DNA of 64,000 nucleotides from Pseudomonas kairouanensis (GTDB taxonomy: Bacteria; Pseudomonadota; Gammaproteobacteria; Pseudomonadales; Pseudomonadaceae): the NCBI RefSeq assembly GCF_004682055.1, contig NZ_QUZU01000007.1, forward strand, positions 124,001-188,000, written 5' to 3'. The notes beneath the pieces are model-generated. The model searched no databases, was not told the DNA's origin, and saw only the letters and a list, made by a program, of their open reading frames with translations. Shown in pieces: positions 36,143 through 46,309 of the stretch (positions are counted from its first letter, which is position 1; each line of letters starts with the position of its first letter). The position numbers were made by a program, and so were the translations under genes.

Positions 36143-36928
36143 ATGCACAATACCCATCAAGCCATCGACCTGCCTTCTTTGCGTAAACAGAAGATTTTGT
36201 TGCTGCTGGAACGCGACGGCAAAGTCACCGCGTCGGAATTGGTCGAGCACTTTGCTGTGTCCCAGGACACCATCCGCCGCGATCTCGGCGAACTCGCCGC
36301 CGCCGGCTTGCTGCAACGCGTTCACGGCGGCGCGCTGCCCCGGCCCAAGGACACCGGCAAGGACTTCTTCACGCGTGTCGGCGAGACCAGCGACGCCAAG
36401 CGCCACCTTGCACAACTGGCCGCCGATCGTGTTGAGGATGGCCAAATCGTACTGTTCGATTCTGGCTCCACCACGCTGCAAATTGCGCAGTCATTGCCAC
36501 GTTCAATTCGCCTGACAGTCGTCACACCGTCCCCGATGATCGCCATTGCCCTGGCCGATCATGCACAGGTGAAAGTCATCCTCGCCGGCGGCCAACTCAA
36601 CCCCGCCACCCTCTCCACCAGCGGCCACGAAGCGGTGCGCCTGATCCAGAGCATCAAGGCAGATTTATTGTTCACCGGCGTGTGCGCGTTGCATCCCCAA
36701 GTAGGCATCACCTCACTGCACTTTGATGAAGTAGCGGTGAAGCAGGCGTTGCTCGACAGTGCATCCCATGTGGTGGCGGTGACCATGGCCGACAAGCTTG
36801 GTGCAGTGGAGCCGTTTGTGGTGGCGCCGTGCGAGCGTATCCACACGTTGATTACCGAGTGGCATGTGCCGAGTGTCGAGGCGTATGAACAGTTAGGTTT
36901 GGAGGTACTGCGAGTAGAGGTGGAGTAG
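36143..36928 (+). CDS. DeoR/GlpR family transcriptional regulator
   Basis: A 261-residue regulator. Winged helix with recognition helix (VSQDTIRRDLGELAAAGLLQRVHGGALP, residues 35-62) followed by a DeoR C-terminal sugar-phosphate sensor domain (ILFDSGSTTLQIAQSLP-like substrate loop). DeoR regulators respond to phosphorylated sugars. Divergent from the FMN dehydrogenase. The start ATG 36143 has a weak ribosome site but gives the normal length. Confidence 0.88.
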   Translation: MHNTHQAIDLPSLRKQKILLLLERDGKVTASELVEHFAVSQDTIRRDLGELAAAGLLQRVHGGALPRPKDTGKDFFTRVGETSDAKRHLAQLAADRVEDGQIVLFDSGSTTLQIAQSLPRSIRLTVVTPSPMIAIALADHAQVKVILAGGQLNPATLSTSGHEAVRLIQSIKADLLFTGVCALHPQVGITSLHFDEVAVKQALLDSASHVVAVTMADKLGAVEPFVVAPCERIHTLITEWHVPSVEAYEQLGLEVLRVEVE

Positions 36929-36958
36929 CGCCGGGCCGCTGCGGGCTGAACTGGCAGG

Positions 36959-36988
36959 CAAAAAAACAGGCGCCTGCAGAGCGCCTGT
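36959..36988 (-). terminator. Rho-independent terminator of the small membrane protein gene
   Basis: On the minus strand an 8-bp stem ACAGGCGC/GCGCCTGT is followed by TTTTTTT. It lies 18 nt downstream of the 37007-37213 gene; the same stem could also stop the convergent DeoR transcript. Confidence 0.75.
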
Positions 36989-37006
36989 GTTCGTTCAGCC
37001 ACAATT

Positions 37007-37213
37007 TCAGTTGCGACGATGTTCCGGCATTTCGCGTTTTGGCCCAAACATGGCCCACGCAATCAACCCGAACAGCGGCACAAAAATCAAAATGACCAGC
37101 CACAACCCCTTGGTCTCCCAGCCACTGGTGCTGCGCAACACCACGTTGATCGCCCACAGTTCCAACAGCAGCAAAATCACTGCCAAACCTATCCAGACGT
37201 AATGTAATTCCAT
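37007..37213 (-). CDS. PLDc_N-type small membrane protein
   Basis: A 68-residue protein with two hydrophobic helices (residues 5-28 and 36-57), the second ending WAMFGPKRE, as in PLDc_N (phospholipase D nuclease N-terminal) domains, here alone without a nuclease part. Probably inner membrane. A ribosome site, CAGGAGGTGAACC, precedes ATG 37213. Function unknown. Confidence 0.78.
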   Translation of the reverse strand: MELHYVWIGLAVILLLLELWAINVVLRSTSGWETKGLWLVILIFVPLFGLIAWAMFGPKREMPEHRRN

Positions 37214-37505
37214 GGTTCACCTCCTGAGGTCTTAAGCGTTAGGTCAACCAATTGAGCCGAGGGTTCATTAAAAAGTACCGGGGCGCTTTCAAGCCGTCGT
37301 ACTGGCTGTGCGTAATGCACGTCATGAACGCCCGGACCATGCAAGCTGCACGACACACCTCCCCCCAGGTGCAGCGCATATGATTGATTTGGCATGCAAA
37401 TTCAGAATCGCTCAACTTGGTACAACTGATGCAGGTTCATCCGTGAAGACACAGTGAAGAGGCGCGCATTCCGACGCACCCGCCAGCCCTGCACGAGGAC
37501 TACCC
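37214..37505. promoter_or_regulatory. Intergenic region before the hemerythrin gene
   Basis: 292 bp without a credible gene. It contains a 7-bp inverted repeat (GCTGCAC/GTGCAGC near 37350-37375). Promoters for both flanking divergent genes are presumably here. Confidence 0.4.
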
Positions 37506-37982
37506 ATGAACGCCATCGACCTGCTCAAAGCTGACCACCAACGCGTCAAGACCTTGCTGACTCAACTGAGTGAATCCACCGAACGCGGGGTGAAAAAACG
37601 CACCGAACTGTTGGCCAAGCTCGAAGCCGAAATCAGCCTGCATACCAGACTGGAAGAAGAAATCCTTTACCCGGCCTTCAGGAAAGCCGGCGGTAAGGAG
37701 CAAGACATCATGTACCACGAGGCCAAGGAAGAGCACCGCACTGTCGACTCATTGGTATTGCCGGACCTGAAGCAGACCGAGCCATCGACCACCGAGTTTT
37801 CGGGCCGCGTCAAAGTGGTCAAGGAACTGCTCGAACACCACATCGAGGAAGAGGAAACCGAGATGTTTCCCCAAGCGAAAAAGCTGCTCGATAAAGCGAC
37901 GCTAGAAGCCTTGGGCGCCGAGATGGAAGCCATGAAGGCGGCGCATAAAAAGCAGCAAGCAACCAAACCCATTGCAGCTTGA
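37506..37982 (+). CDS. Hemerythrin domain protein
   Basis: A 158-residue four-helix bundle protein. Di-iron ligand motifs: KADHQRVK, HTRLEEEILYP, MYHEAKEEHRTVD, and HHIEEEETEMF. Cytoplasmic. Such hemerythrins bind oxygen or nitric oxide, or sense redox and iron. The C-terminal tail is Lys/Ala-rich. Start ATG 37506 after CGAGGACTACCC. Confidence 0.9.
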   Translation: MNAIDLLKADHQRVKTLLTQLSESTERGVKKRTELLAKLEAEISLHTRLEEEILYPAFRKAGGKEQDIMYHEAKEEHRTVDSLVLPDLKQTEPSTTEFSGRVKVVKELLEHHIEEEETEMFPQAKKLLDKATLEALGAEMEAMKAAHKKQQATKPIAA

Positions 37983-37992
37983 TTGTGGCACC

Positions 37993-38022
37993 TGCGAAGC
38001 CTGGTGAAGTCTGGGCTTCGCA
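37993..38022 (+). terminator. Stem-loop after the hemerythrin gene
   Basis: TGCGAAGCC and GGCTTCGCA form a perfect 9-bp stem around a 12-nt loop, 11 nt after the stop. No strong T-run follows. Confidence 0.5.
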
Positions 38023-38059
38023 AGTTGATTGATTCATCCAAGTGATAGGAGATTGCGTC

Positions 38060-38299
38060 ATGAAGACCCCTTCTTCCCAACGGATTTTACTCATCCTCGG
38101 CCTTTCACTATTGCTCTCGGGGCCCACCCTCGCCGCCTTTGGCGACAACACCGCCCCCGCCGCCAATGCGCTGCCCCCTGGCACTATTCCCAGCAGCCAA
38201 TCCGACGGCGAGAAAAAAACCGACACCCGCCAACAAGCGCCCAAGCCGGACGACAGCCAAAAGGACAAGGACAAGCAGCCGCCACGCTCAGGCAGCTGA
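38060..38299 (+). CDS. Small secreted Pro/Lys/Asp-rich protein
   Basis: A 79-residue protein with a signal peptide (residues 1-24, ending GPTLAAF) and a disordered, charged tail (KPDDSQKDKDKQPPRSGS). No family recognised. Start at ATG 38060 after ATAGGAGATTGCGTC, a good ribosome site; an in-frame start 6 codons upstream lies inside that site. Downstream of hemerythrin with a stem-loop between. Confidence 0.65.
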   Translation: MKTPSSQRILLILGLSLLLSGPTLAAFGDNTAPAANALPPGTIPSSQSDGEKKTDTRQQAPKPDDSQKDKDKQPPRSGS

Positions 38300-38321
38300 C
38301 GCCGCACGCCCATAGCTCAGA

Positions 38322-39374
38322 TCAGTGAAAGTCGGCAAATGAGAGGTACGGCACGGGTGTGCCCTTGAATACCTGCTGGTCGGCTTCGACGATGACCAAG
38401 CCGTCAGCCCAACAGGCGGCGGTGAGCAACGGTGGATTTTGCTGAGGGTGCAGGATCGCGCGCAGTTGCCCATCCAGGCTCGGGCTCAAGCGGGCAAGCA
38501 GGTAATGGCGACGGGTGTCCGGCGTGAGCCAGTCAAACCCGGCGGGCACGCTGGCCGGGGTGGGCGATACCCGCTGCGCGCCCTGGGCACGCAATAAAAA
38601 GGGGCGCACCACCACCAAGGTGGTGACCAGTGCATCGGCAGGGTTGCGCGGCAAGCCGATCCACGGTTTGCCCAACTGTTCGAGCGGGTTCTTTTCGCCA
38701 GCCGATGCACCGCCGGTACTGAGCAGCACGTCGCATTCGGATGCGGCCAGTGCCAGTGCATCCTGGCTGGATGTCAGGGCATCGACCAGAACCTCATAGT
38801 CCTGCACCTCCACGCCCCACCTGCGCAACAACGCCGCCACCAGGTAACGGTTGCTGTTGAATACCTGCCCACGGGCCAATGATTCGCCCGGCTCGCGAAG
38901 CCCGTCTCCCCCGTTCAACAGGCACACCCGCAAGGCGCGGTAAACCTTGACCCGTGGAATCCCCGCTGCAGCCAACAGCCCGAGTTCCTGGGCACGCAAA
39001 CGCTGACCTGCGCATAACACCCGCTGCCCGCGCTGCAGCTCTTCACCCCGTGGTCGCACATGCTCGCCCGCCCGCAACGGCGGGCACCAAAGGCGCGAGC
39101 CATACACCCGGCAACGCATCTGGGGCACCACGCTGTCAGTGCCTGGCGGCAGCGGCATTCCAGCAGCCACTGGCAGCGCCTCACTGCCCAACCCCAGGTA
39201 GCCGCCCTGCTCCGGCACGGCTGCGGCGCGCAAGGCATAGCCCTCCACACTGCTGGTGTCCCAACCCGGTAGATCAAGGGGGCAGAACACATCTTCGGCC
39301 GTCACCCGCCCAAGCGCCTGAGCCAACGCAACCACCTCGGTAGACAGGGCCGGCGACGCAAGGGACAGGGACAT
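38322..39374 (-). CDS. Degenerate MoeA-like (molybdopterin molybdotransferase) paralogue
   Basis: A 350-residue MoeA/MoaB-fold protein, about 50 shorter than MoeA. The usual NSAMDGYA active-site motif reads TSSVEGYA (Asp to Glu), the SGGVSVG-E-D loop reads STGGASAGEKN with loss of the Asp, and some 20 residues before the GLPGNP motif are missing (here GLPRNPADALV). It retains the overall domain order, so it may bind nucleotide or pterin without insertase activity. No other moa/mob genes near. Start ATG 39374 preferred to the GTG 9 codons earlier. Confidence 0.7.
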   Translation of the reverse strand: MSLSLASPALSTEVVALAQALGRVTAEDVFCPLDLPGWDTSSVEGYALRAAAVPEQGGYLGLGSEALPVAAGMPLPPGTDSVVPQMRCRVYGSRLWCPPLRAGEHVRPRGEELQRGQRVLCAGQRLRAQELGLLAAAGIPRVKVYRALRVCLLNGGDGLREPGESLARGQVFNSNRYLVAALLRRWGVEVQDYEVLVDALTSSQDALALAASECDVLLSTGGASAGEKNPLEQLGKPWIGLPRNPADALVTTLVVVRPFLLRAQGAQRVSPTPASVPAGFDWLTPDTRRHYLLARLSPSLDGQLRAILHPQQNPPLLTAACWADGLVIVEADQQVFKGTPVPYLSFADFH

Positions 39375-39473
39375 GGTGTGGCGTTCCAGAAAGTTCGCCA
39401 CAGTGTGGTAACTGGCGCAGCGTCACCTCTTGACCACGGTCAACATCCGGGCGCGACGTGACGCCACAGCGCG

Positions 39474-40790
39474 TTACATCAGCGCAATGCTGTAGCTGAC
39501 AATCAGCCGGGTTTCGTCCTTGTCCGCCGTGTCGTTGCCACGCGCGACTGCGCTGCGCCAGGTCAGGCCGAGGCCCTTGAAGGTGCCCGACGGCACCACG
39601 TAATCGATGCGCAAATCCCGCTCCCACTCGCTGTTGTCCCGACGCGCTGCCTGGATGTTGCTGCCGCGAATATAGGTGACGCTGGACTTCAAGCCGGCCA
39701 GGCCCAATTGAGTGAAGTCATAGGTATAGCTGCCCACGGTAGCCTGCTCCCCGGCATTGATGAACTTCAGCGACTGGGCGTTGGTAATCAGGTAGACCGA
39801 GCGGCCCTGCCCCTGGTTGATATGGGGGAAGTCACTGTTGCCGGTGGACTTCTGATAACCCAGGCTCAGGGCGTGGCCTTGCAGCGAATAGGTGAACAGT
39901 GCGCTCCACAAGCGGTTGTCGACCTTGCCCGCATTCACACCCGGCGCGTAGTAACCCGAGCTGACATACCCTTCTGCGCGCCCTGCGGCACTGGCGTTCT
40001 TGCCGTCGGACGTGCTGTTGAAATAGCGCAAATCCGTCTTGAGTTGCCCCACCGGCAATTGCCAGTTGTGCACCAGGCCAAGGAAGTGCTGCTGGTAAAA
40101 GTTTTCCAAGCTGGCGTAGTAGTACTGCACTTGCAGTTGCTTGGTGACGGTGTAATCGGTGCCGGCGTAATAGAACTGGTTGCTGAACTTGCCTTTGTTC
40201 GGGTCGTTGGCCCCGGCGATGGACAGGCCCTGGTCGTTGCTGGAGTTGCGGTCCACCACCTGTTCGATCTTGCCGGCAACCAGGTTGAAGTCCTTGAGGT
40301 CCTTGGAGTCCACCTGATACCCGCGAAACATCTGCGGCGTCAGGCGTCCGTCTTCATAAGTCAGTACGGGCAGCTTGGGCATCAAGGTGCCGACCTTCAA
40401 TTGGGTTTGGGAAAAACGCAGCTTGCCCGTGGCACCGGCCTTGCTGAAGTCATTGGCGGCCTTGCCATCGGACAGCGGGAAAACGCTGCCGGGCGTGTTG
40501 TCCTCACCCGCCTTGCCGGCCCGCCCGGAAGCGTCAAGGCGCAGGCCATACATGGCTTGCAGATCCAGGCCAACGCCCACCACCCCTTCGGTAAAACCGG
40601 ACTGATAGTTGAACATGAAGGCCTGGCCCCACTCCCGGTCCGAAGGGGCGCGGCTGTTGCGGGTGTCCTGGTTGTAATAGAAGTTGCGCAGGTCGAGGCT
40701 GGCTTTGCTGTCGTCGATAAAACCTGACGCAACCGCCTGCTGCGCGGCCCCCAGGGATACGGCCAGGGCCAGGCAAGTCTTTGGGTTCAT
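39474..40790 (-). CDS. OprD family outer membrane porin
   Basis: A 438-residue precursor: signal peptide residues 1-22 (ending AVASG), mature start FIDDSKASLDLRNFYYNQDTR characteristic of OprD with the DS..SL.LRN motif, barrel strands throughout, and the hallmark YYYASLENFYQQHFLGLVH in the middle. C-terminal SYSIALM ends in Met rather than Phe/Tyr, a mild departure. Substrate unknown. Start ATG 40790 is that of the signal peptide; a longer frame upstream is not used. Confidence 0.9.
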   Translation of the reverse strand: MNPKTCLALAVSLGAAQQAVASGFIDDSKASLDLRNFYYNQDTRNSRAPSDREWGQAFMFNYQSGFTEGVVGVGLDLQAMYGLRLDASGRAGKAGEDNTPGSVFPLSDGKAANDFSKAGATGKLRFSQTQLKVGTLMPKLPVLTYEDGRLTPQMFRGYQVDSKDLKDFNLVAGKIEQVVDRNSSNDQGLSIAGANDPNKGKFSNQFYYAGTDYTVTKQLQVQYYYASLENFYQQHFLGLVHNWQLPVGQLKTDLRYFNSTSDGKNASAAGRAEGYVSSGYYAPGVNAGKVDNRLWSALFTYSLQGHALSLGYQKSTGNSDFPHINQGQGRSVYLITNAQSLKFINAGEQATVGSYTYDFTQLGLAGLKSSVTYIRGSNIQAARRDNSEWERDLRIDYVVPSGTFKGLGLTWRSAVARGNDTADKDETRLIVSYSIALM

Positions 40791-40965
40791 GAAGCGCTCC
40801 GAGAAGTGATTGAGACAACCCATCGCGCCCCGGCCTGTTGTTGTTATAGGCCGGTGAGTGGTTGTATTCGACGGGAGCGCGCACGGTATAGCCTTGGCGG
40901 CCACGGAAAAAACCGCCAAAGCTGTCATTGTGTTTTTCAGTCTGCGCAACAATCCACAGCTGGGT

Positions 40966-41511
40966 TCAGGGCACCGGCAGCCACTCGCGCAGCGGTCCCT
41001 GGGCGCCCAATGGGCACCAGGCAAAATCCCAGCCTGGAACGGGCAATGCCAGGCACTCGACACCCACCCGCGTCGCGTCCTTCCAATCGCACACGGTGAG
41101 GCCTTGCCAGGCCACCACCACGCCCCGGGCCGAACTGGCATCGGTATTGACCCAACGCGCAGCCGCAGCGGCCATGAACGCCTCGATGGGCTCATCGTCA
41201 ATCTGCGCGCGATAGGTTGAGCCCAGCAACCAACGACAGACATTCAGGTGATACGTCCAGTCCGGGGTCGGCTGGTTGCGGTACGCCCAGGTCATGAAGC
41301 TGCGAAACAGGTTGAGGCCCTCCGGCGGGTCGAGCTTGAGCAGCGCCGGGCAGATATCGAACAGGGTGTGCCAATACGGCAACAGGCGTGCATCCAGGTG
41401 CACGAAGCAGCGGGAATTGCTGGGGTAATCAGGCCGCAGAGGTTCTGCGCGCAGACGGCGCGATGCCTTGCTGACCAGGCGACTGGCGCCGGCAGGCAAT
41501 ACAGGGTTCAT
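40966..41511 (-). CDS. Hypothetical protein
   Basis: A 181-residue soluble protein (MNPVLPAGASRLVSKASRR). No family recognised. It has a compact helix/strand mix, many Trp residues, and Cys in ALPVPGWDFAWCPLG and TVCDWKD. GC and codon use are like the neighbours. Start ATG 41511 preferred over GTG 41520 three codons upstream; neither has a strong ribosome site. Confidence 0.6.
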   Translation of the reverse strand: MNPVLPAGASRLVSKASRRLRAEPLRPDYPSNSRCFVHLDARLLPYWHTLFDICPALLKLDPPEGLNLFRSFMTWAYRNQPTPDWTYHLNVCRWLLGSTYRAQIDDEPIEAFMAAAAARWVNTDASSARGVVVAWQGLTVCDWKDATRVGVECLALPVPGWDFAWCPLGAQGPLREWLPVP

Positions 41512-41541
41512 GAAACGCACTCACAATCGTGACGATAGAAC

Positions 41542-41561
41542 GCCTCCTGGTTGCAGGAGGC
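41542..41561. terminator. Stem-loop between the 181-aa gene and DUF2946
   Basis: GCCTCCTG-GTTG-CAGGAGGC, a perfect 8-bp stem with 4-nt loop, no clear T-run. Probably ends the DUF2946 transcript. Confidence 0.45.
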
Positions 41562-41573
41562 CCAAGACACACG

Positions 41574-41957
41574 TCAGGAGGCTGGGGAAGCGCGAGGGTT
41601 GGCCGAGGGCCAGGAGTAGCGCGGCGGCGCCTTGTTGCGTCGCTCATGGGCTGGGCGCGGGGTTTGTCCAAGGCCCAGCAGCCAGGCCAGGCCAATCAAA
41701 AACACCAGCGCGACGGTGAGCGCGTTGCAAACCGGGCAGGCAAAGTAGTTCGAGATGTTGCTGGAAGACGGGCTGCCCAACCCTTTGTCGGAAAGTGGCG
41801 CCGGCTTGCTGTTCACCGAACAGAACGCACCACCGATACCATTGAGGGCCTGGCCGGTCATCTGCCCATGCCCCAAACCGCAGACGAACAGGTTCATCAG
41901 CACGCAAAAGTACAGGGCCCAGGCGATCAGCGAACGGTCGGGGTGGCTCAATTTCAT
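41574..41957 (-). CDS. DUF2946 family membrane protein
   Basis: A 127-residue protein with hydrophobic segments at about residues 10-35 and 84-105, separated by a small periplasmic loop with Cys (GGAFCSVN; ACPVCNALT) as in DUF2946. These are often found near copper or TonB genes in Pseudomonas, and here an SCO and a PCuAC gene lie just beyond. The CxxC-like ACPVC may bind copper; this is inference. Start ATG 41957. Confidence 0.75.
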   Translation of the reverse strand: MKLSHPDRSLIAWALYFCVLMNLFVCGLGHGQMTGQALNGIGGAFCSVNSKPAPLSDKGLGSPSSSNISNYFACPVCNALTVALVFLIGLAWLLGLGQTPRPAHERRNKAPPRYSWPSANPRASPAS

Positions 41958-42137
41958 GGCGGCGACTCTACCACCCCAGGCGCACCGAAATGAAGCACAG
42001 AGCGCCCCTGTGGCAGAACGTCGCACGTTACGCAGGGCGTCCAGGGTTGGTAGACTTTGCGCCCTCCTCGTTACTCCTTTTCCAGGCCTGCGTGTTTGAC
42101 TTCACACAATGCCGGCGTTTCACAGGATGCACAGTTG

Positions 42138-42743
42138 ATGAGTACGTTATTCACCCGCCGCAAGGTCCTGACCGGCATGGGCCTGTTGGGTCTGGGCCTG
42201 CTGGCCGGTTGTGACAACAGCCCCAAATTGAACTTCAAGTACGGCAAGGACCTGAGCGACAAGATCATGGGGCGCACCTTCAAGCTCAAGAACACCGAGG
42301 GCGACACCGTCACCCTCAGCTCCTACCGTGGCCTGATGCCGGTGGTGTTCTTCGGCTTTACCCAATGCCCGGCCGTATGCCCCACCACGCTTGCCCGCGC
42401 CGCCCAAGCCAAGAAGCTGATGGGCCGCGACGGCGAGATCATGCAGGTGATCTTTATCACCCTGGACCCGGAACGCGACACGCCGGAGATTCTCGACAAG
42501 TACGTCAAGGCCTTCGACCCCAGCTTCGAAGCGCTGTACGGCACCCCGGAAGAAATCGCCGTGGCCGCCAAGGAGTTCGGGATCTTCTATGAAAAGATCC
42601 CCGCCGGCGACACCTACACCCTGTCCCACACGGCCACCAGCTTTGTGTTCGACACCCGTGGCAACCTGCGCCTGGGCCTGCAGGCATCCCTTACCGCTAA
42701 AGAGTGCGCAGAAGACCTGCTCACCGTCATGGAGGTCTGTTAA
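42138..42743 (+). CDS. SCO1/SenC family copper chaperone, lipoprotein
   Basis: A 201-residue thioredoxin-fold protein with a lipobox (LGLGLLAGCD, Cys about residue 26), so anchored in the membrane. Copper ligands: CPAVC (in FTQCPAVCPTT) and His in LSHTATSF. SCO proteins metallate the Cu-A or Cu-B sites of cytochrome oxidase. Start at ATG 42138, which begins the signal peptide. The stop overlaps the ATG of the PCuAC gene (TAATG), so translation is coupled. Confidence 0.9.
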   Translation: MSTLFTRRKVLTGMGLLGLGLLAGCDNSPKLNFKYGKDLSDKIMGRTFKLKNTEGDTVTLSSYRGLMPVVFFGFTQCPAVCPTTLARAAQAKKLMGRDGEIMQVIFITLDPERDTPEILDKYVKAFDPSFEALYGTPEEIAVAAKEFGIFYEKIPAGDTYTLSHTATSFVFDTRGNLRLGLQASLTAKECAEDLLTVMEVC

Positions 42744-43210
42744 TGACTGCCGTTCAACACCTCAAGCGCCTCACCTTCGGCCTGACCCTGCTCGGCCTTG
42801 CGGCGCACGCTAGCGCCCAGGTGCAAGTGACCGATGCGTGGGTACGCGCCACCGTGCCAGGCCAACCGAGCAGCGGCGCGTTCATGACCGTCACCGCCGA
42901 CAGCGACAGCAAGCTGCTGCGCGTGGCTTCGCCGGTGGCCAAGGACGTGCAGATCCATGAAATGAGCATGAAGGACGACGTGATGCGCATGGGCCCTGTG
43001 GACGCAGTCGCCCTGCCCGCCGGCAAGGCCGTGACCCTCGACCCCAACGGTTACCACGTTATGCTGATGGGCCTGACCGGCCAGATCAAGGAAGGCGACC
43101 AGGTGCCGCTGACCCTCACGGTGGAGAACGCCAAGGGCGAGCAGCAGTCCATTGAAGTCAAGGCCCCGGCCCGTGGCCTGGATGGCATGGACCACAGCAA
43201 GATGCATTGA
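42743..43210 (+). CDS. Periplasmic copper chaperone PCu(A)C
   Basis: A 155-residue protein of the DUF461/PCuAC family: signal peptide residues 1-24 (ending ASAQV), copper ligand set H...M...H-x-M (HEMSMKDDVMRM, YHVMLMGL). Delivers Cu(I) to Cu-A of cytochrome c oxidase together with SCO. The C-terminus carries an extra Met/His (MDHSKMH) for copper. ATG overlaps the previous stop. Confidence 0.88.
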   Translation: MTAVQHLKRLTFGLTLLGLAAHASAQVQVTDAWVRATVPGQPSSGAFMTVTADSDSKLLRVASPVAKDVQIHEMSMKDDVMRMGPVDAVALPAGKAVTLDPNGYHVMLMGLTGQIKEGDQVPLTLTVENAKGEQQSIEVKAPARGLDGMDHSKMH

Positions 43211-43222
43211 TACCCCTTGAAC

Positions 43223-43322
43223 TGTAGGAGCGAGCTTGCTCGCGAAAATCGTCAACGATAACGCGTGAAACCTGGAGAAACGCGTTGCCTGTGAGTGCTT
43301 CGCGAGCAAGCTCGCTCCTACA
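43223..43322. repeat. REPIN
   Basis: Left arm TGTAGGAGCGAGCTTGCTCG and inverted right arm CGAGCAAGCTCGCTCCTACA, centre starting CGTCAACGATAACGCG as in the 23882 copy. Between convergent PCuAC and the regulator gene. Confidence 0.9.
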
Positions 43323-43338
43323 GAGGCCTGGGTGGCGG

Positions 43339-45249
<1,911 letters not shown>

Positions 45250-45306
45250 GGCGGGGCCTCGGACAGCATGGGCGAAGATTGCAGACTATTTCACTGCGCA
45301 ATATTT

Positions 45307-45333
45307 TGAAATGCAGTGCAACGCAGCATTTCA
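45307..45333. promoter_or_regulatory. Palindromic upstream activator site for the PrpR-type regulator
   Basis: TGAAATGC (45307-45314) and GCATTTCA (45326-45333) are perfect 8-bp inverted arms with an 11-nt spacer. It is centred about 60 bp before the -24 element, the classic place of an enhancer site. Confidence 0.65.
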
Positions 45334-45377
45334 CCCAAAAAACCCTAACCCATTGTTTTATATATAATCTCAGGCAG

Positions 45378-45393
45378 TGGCACAGCCCTTGCT
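45378..45393 (+). promoter_or_regulatory. Sigma-54 (-24/-12) promoter
   Basis: TGGCACAGCCCTTGCT matches the consensus TGGCACRNNNNTTGCW at every defined position, with GG (45379-45380) and GC (45391-45392) spaced ten bases apart. The gene starts at 45434. Points to full dependence on RpoN and the divergent activator. Confidence 0.85.
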
Positions 45394-45433
45394 CTTCCTT
45401 CATCAATAACAAAGACAATGAAGGAAACACTGG

Positions 45434-46300
45434 ATGGATATCGTCTTCATCGGGTTTGGCGAAGCCGCCTACCACCTCTGCACGGGCCTGCGCACCACCG
45501 GCGATCTACAGATCGGCGCCTACGACGCCCACGTCAGCCCCACCCTGCAACAACGCGCCGAGCAACTGCACGTCACCCTCTTCGACTCCCTGGAACACGC
45601 CTGCCGCGATGCCCGCTTCGTGGTCTGCCTCACCAGCGCCAGCAGCGCATTGGCCATTGCACAAAAAGCCCTGCCGCTATTGGTCGCCGGGCAAACCTAT
45701 GTCGATATGAACTCCGCCGCGCCCACCGTCAAACAAGCCATCGAACAACTGCCCCGCCCCGCTGGCGTAGGCTTTTGCGACAGCGCGGTGATGGGCACCG
45801 TGCCCGGCAATAACCATCGCGTGCCTATGCTGCTGGCAGGCGACGGCGCGGCTGCATTTGCCGAGGCCTTCACCCCACGAGGCATGCATTTGACCGTACT
45901 GGACGCCGAAGCCGGTGCCGCCTCGGCCATCAAGATGCTCAAAAGCGTGGTGATGAAAGGCCTGCCGCAATTGCTGCTGGAAGCCTTCCAGGCCGGCGAA
46001 AAGTTTGGCGTGCTGGACACACTGGTGGCGTCTCTAGGGGATTCGCTCAACGGCAAAACCATCGAGCAACTGGCCAATACCTTCACCGCCCGCACGCTGA
46101 TCCACGCCAAGCGCCGCAGCGCAGAAATGGACGATGCGGTGGCCACCCTCGAAGCCGCCGGCGTCGACCCGGTAATGACCCGCGCCACCCACGCCCAGCT
46201 CGAAAACCTGGCCGCCACCGACTGGGCCAGTCTGCTCGGCCCCGGTGGCAGCGACATGGATTTTCGCACCGCCATCGCCCACTTTGCTGCCCACGCCTGA
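45434..46300 (+). CDS. NAD(P)-dependent dehydrogenase, DUF1932 / 3-hydroxyacid dehydrogenase-like
   Basis: A 288-residue protein of the 6-phosphogluconate dehydrogenase-like superfamily. N-terminal Rossmann fold (MDIVFIGFGEAAYHL, GxGxxA-type), substrate loop FCDSAVMGTVP, catalytic Lys region (SAIKMLKSVVMKG) and DUF1932 C-terminal helices. First gene of the sigma-54 operon; 10 nt before the RraA gene. Likely oxidises or reduces a 2-hydroxy or 3-hydroxy acid; substrate unknown. Confidence 0.82.
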   Translation: MDIVFIGFGEAAYHLCTGLRTTGDLQIGAYDAHVSPTLQQRAEQLHVTLFDSLEHACRDARFVVCLTSASSALAIAQKALPLLVAGQTYVDMNSAAPTVKQAIEQLPRPAGVGFCDSAVMGTVPGNNHRVPMLLAGDGAAAFAEAFTPRGMHLTVLDAEAGAASAIKMLKSVVMKGLPQLLLEAFQAGEKFGVLDTLVASLGDSLNGKTIEQLANTFTARTLIHAKRRSAEMDDAVATLEAAGVDPVMTRATHAQLENLAATDWASLLGPGGSDMDFRTAIAHFAAHA

Positions 46301-46309
46301 GGCCCCGTC

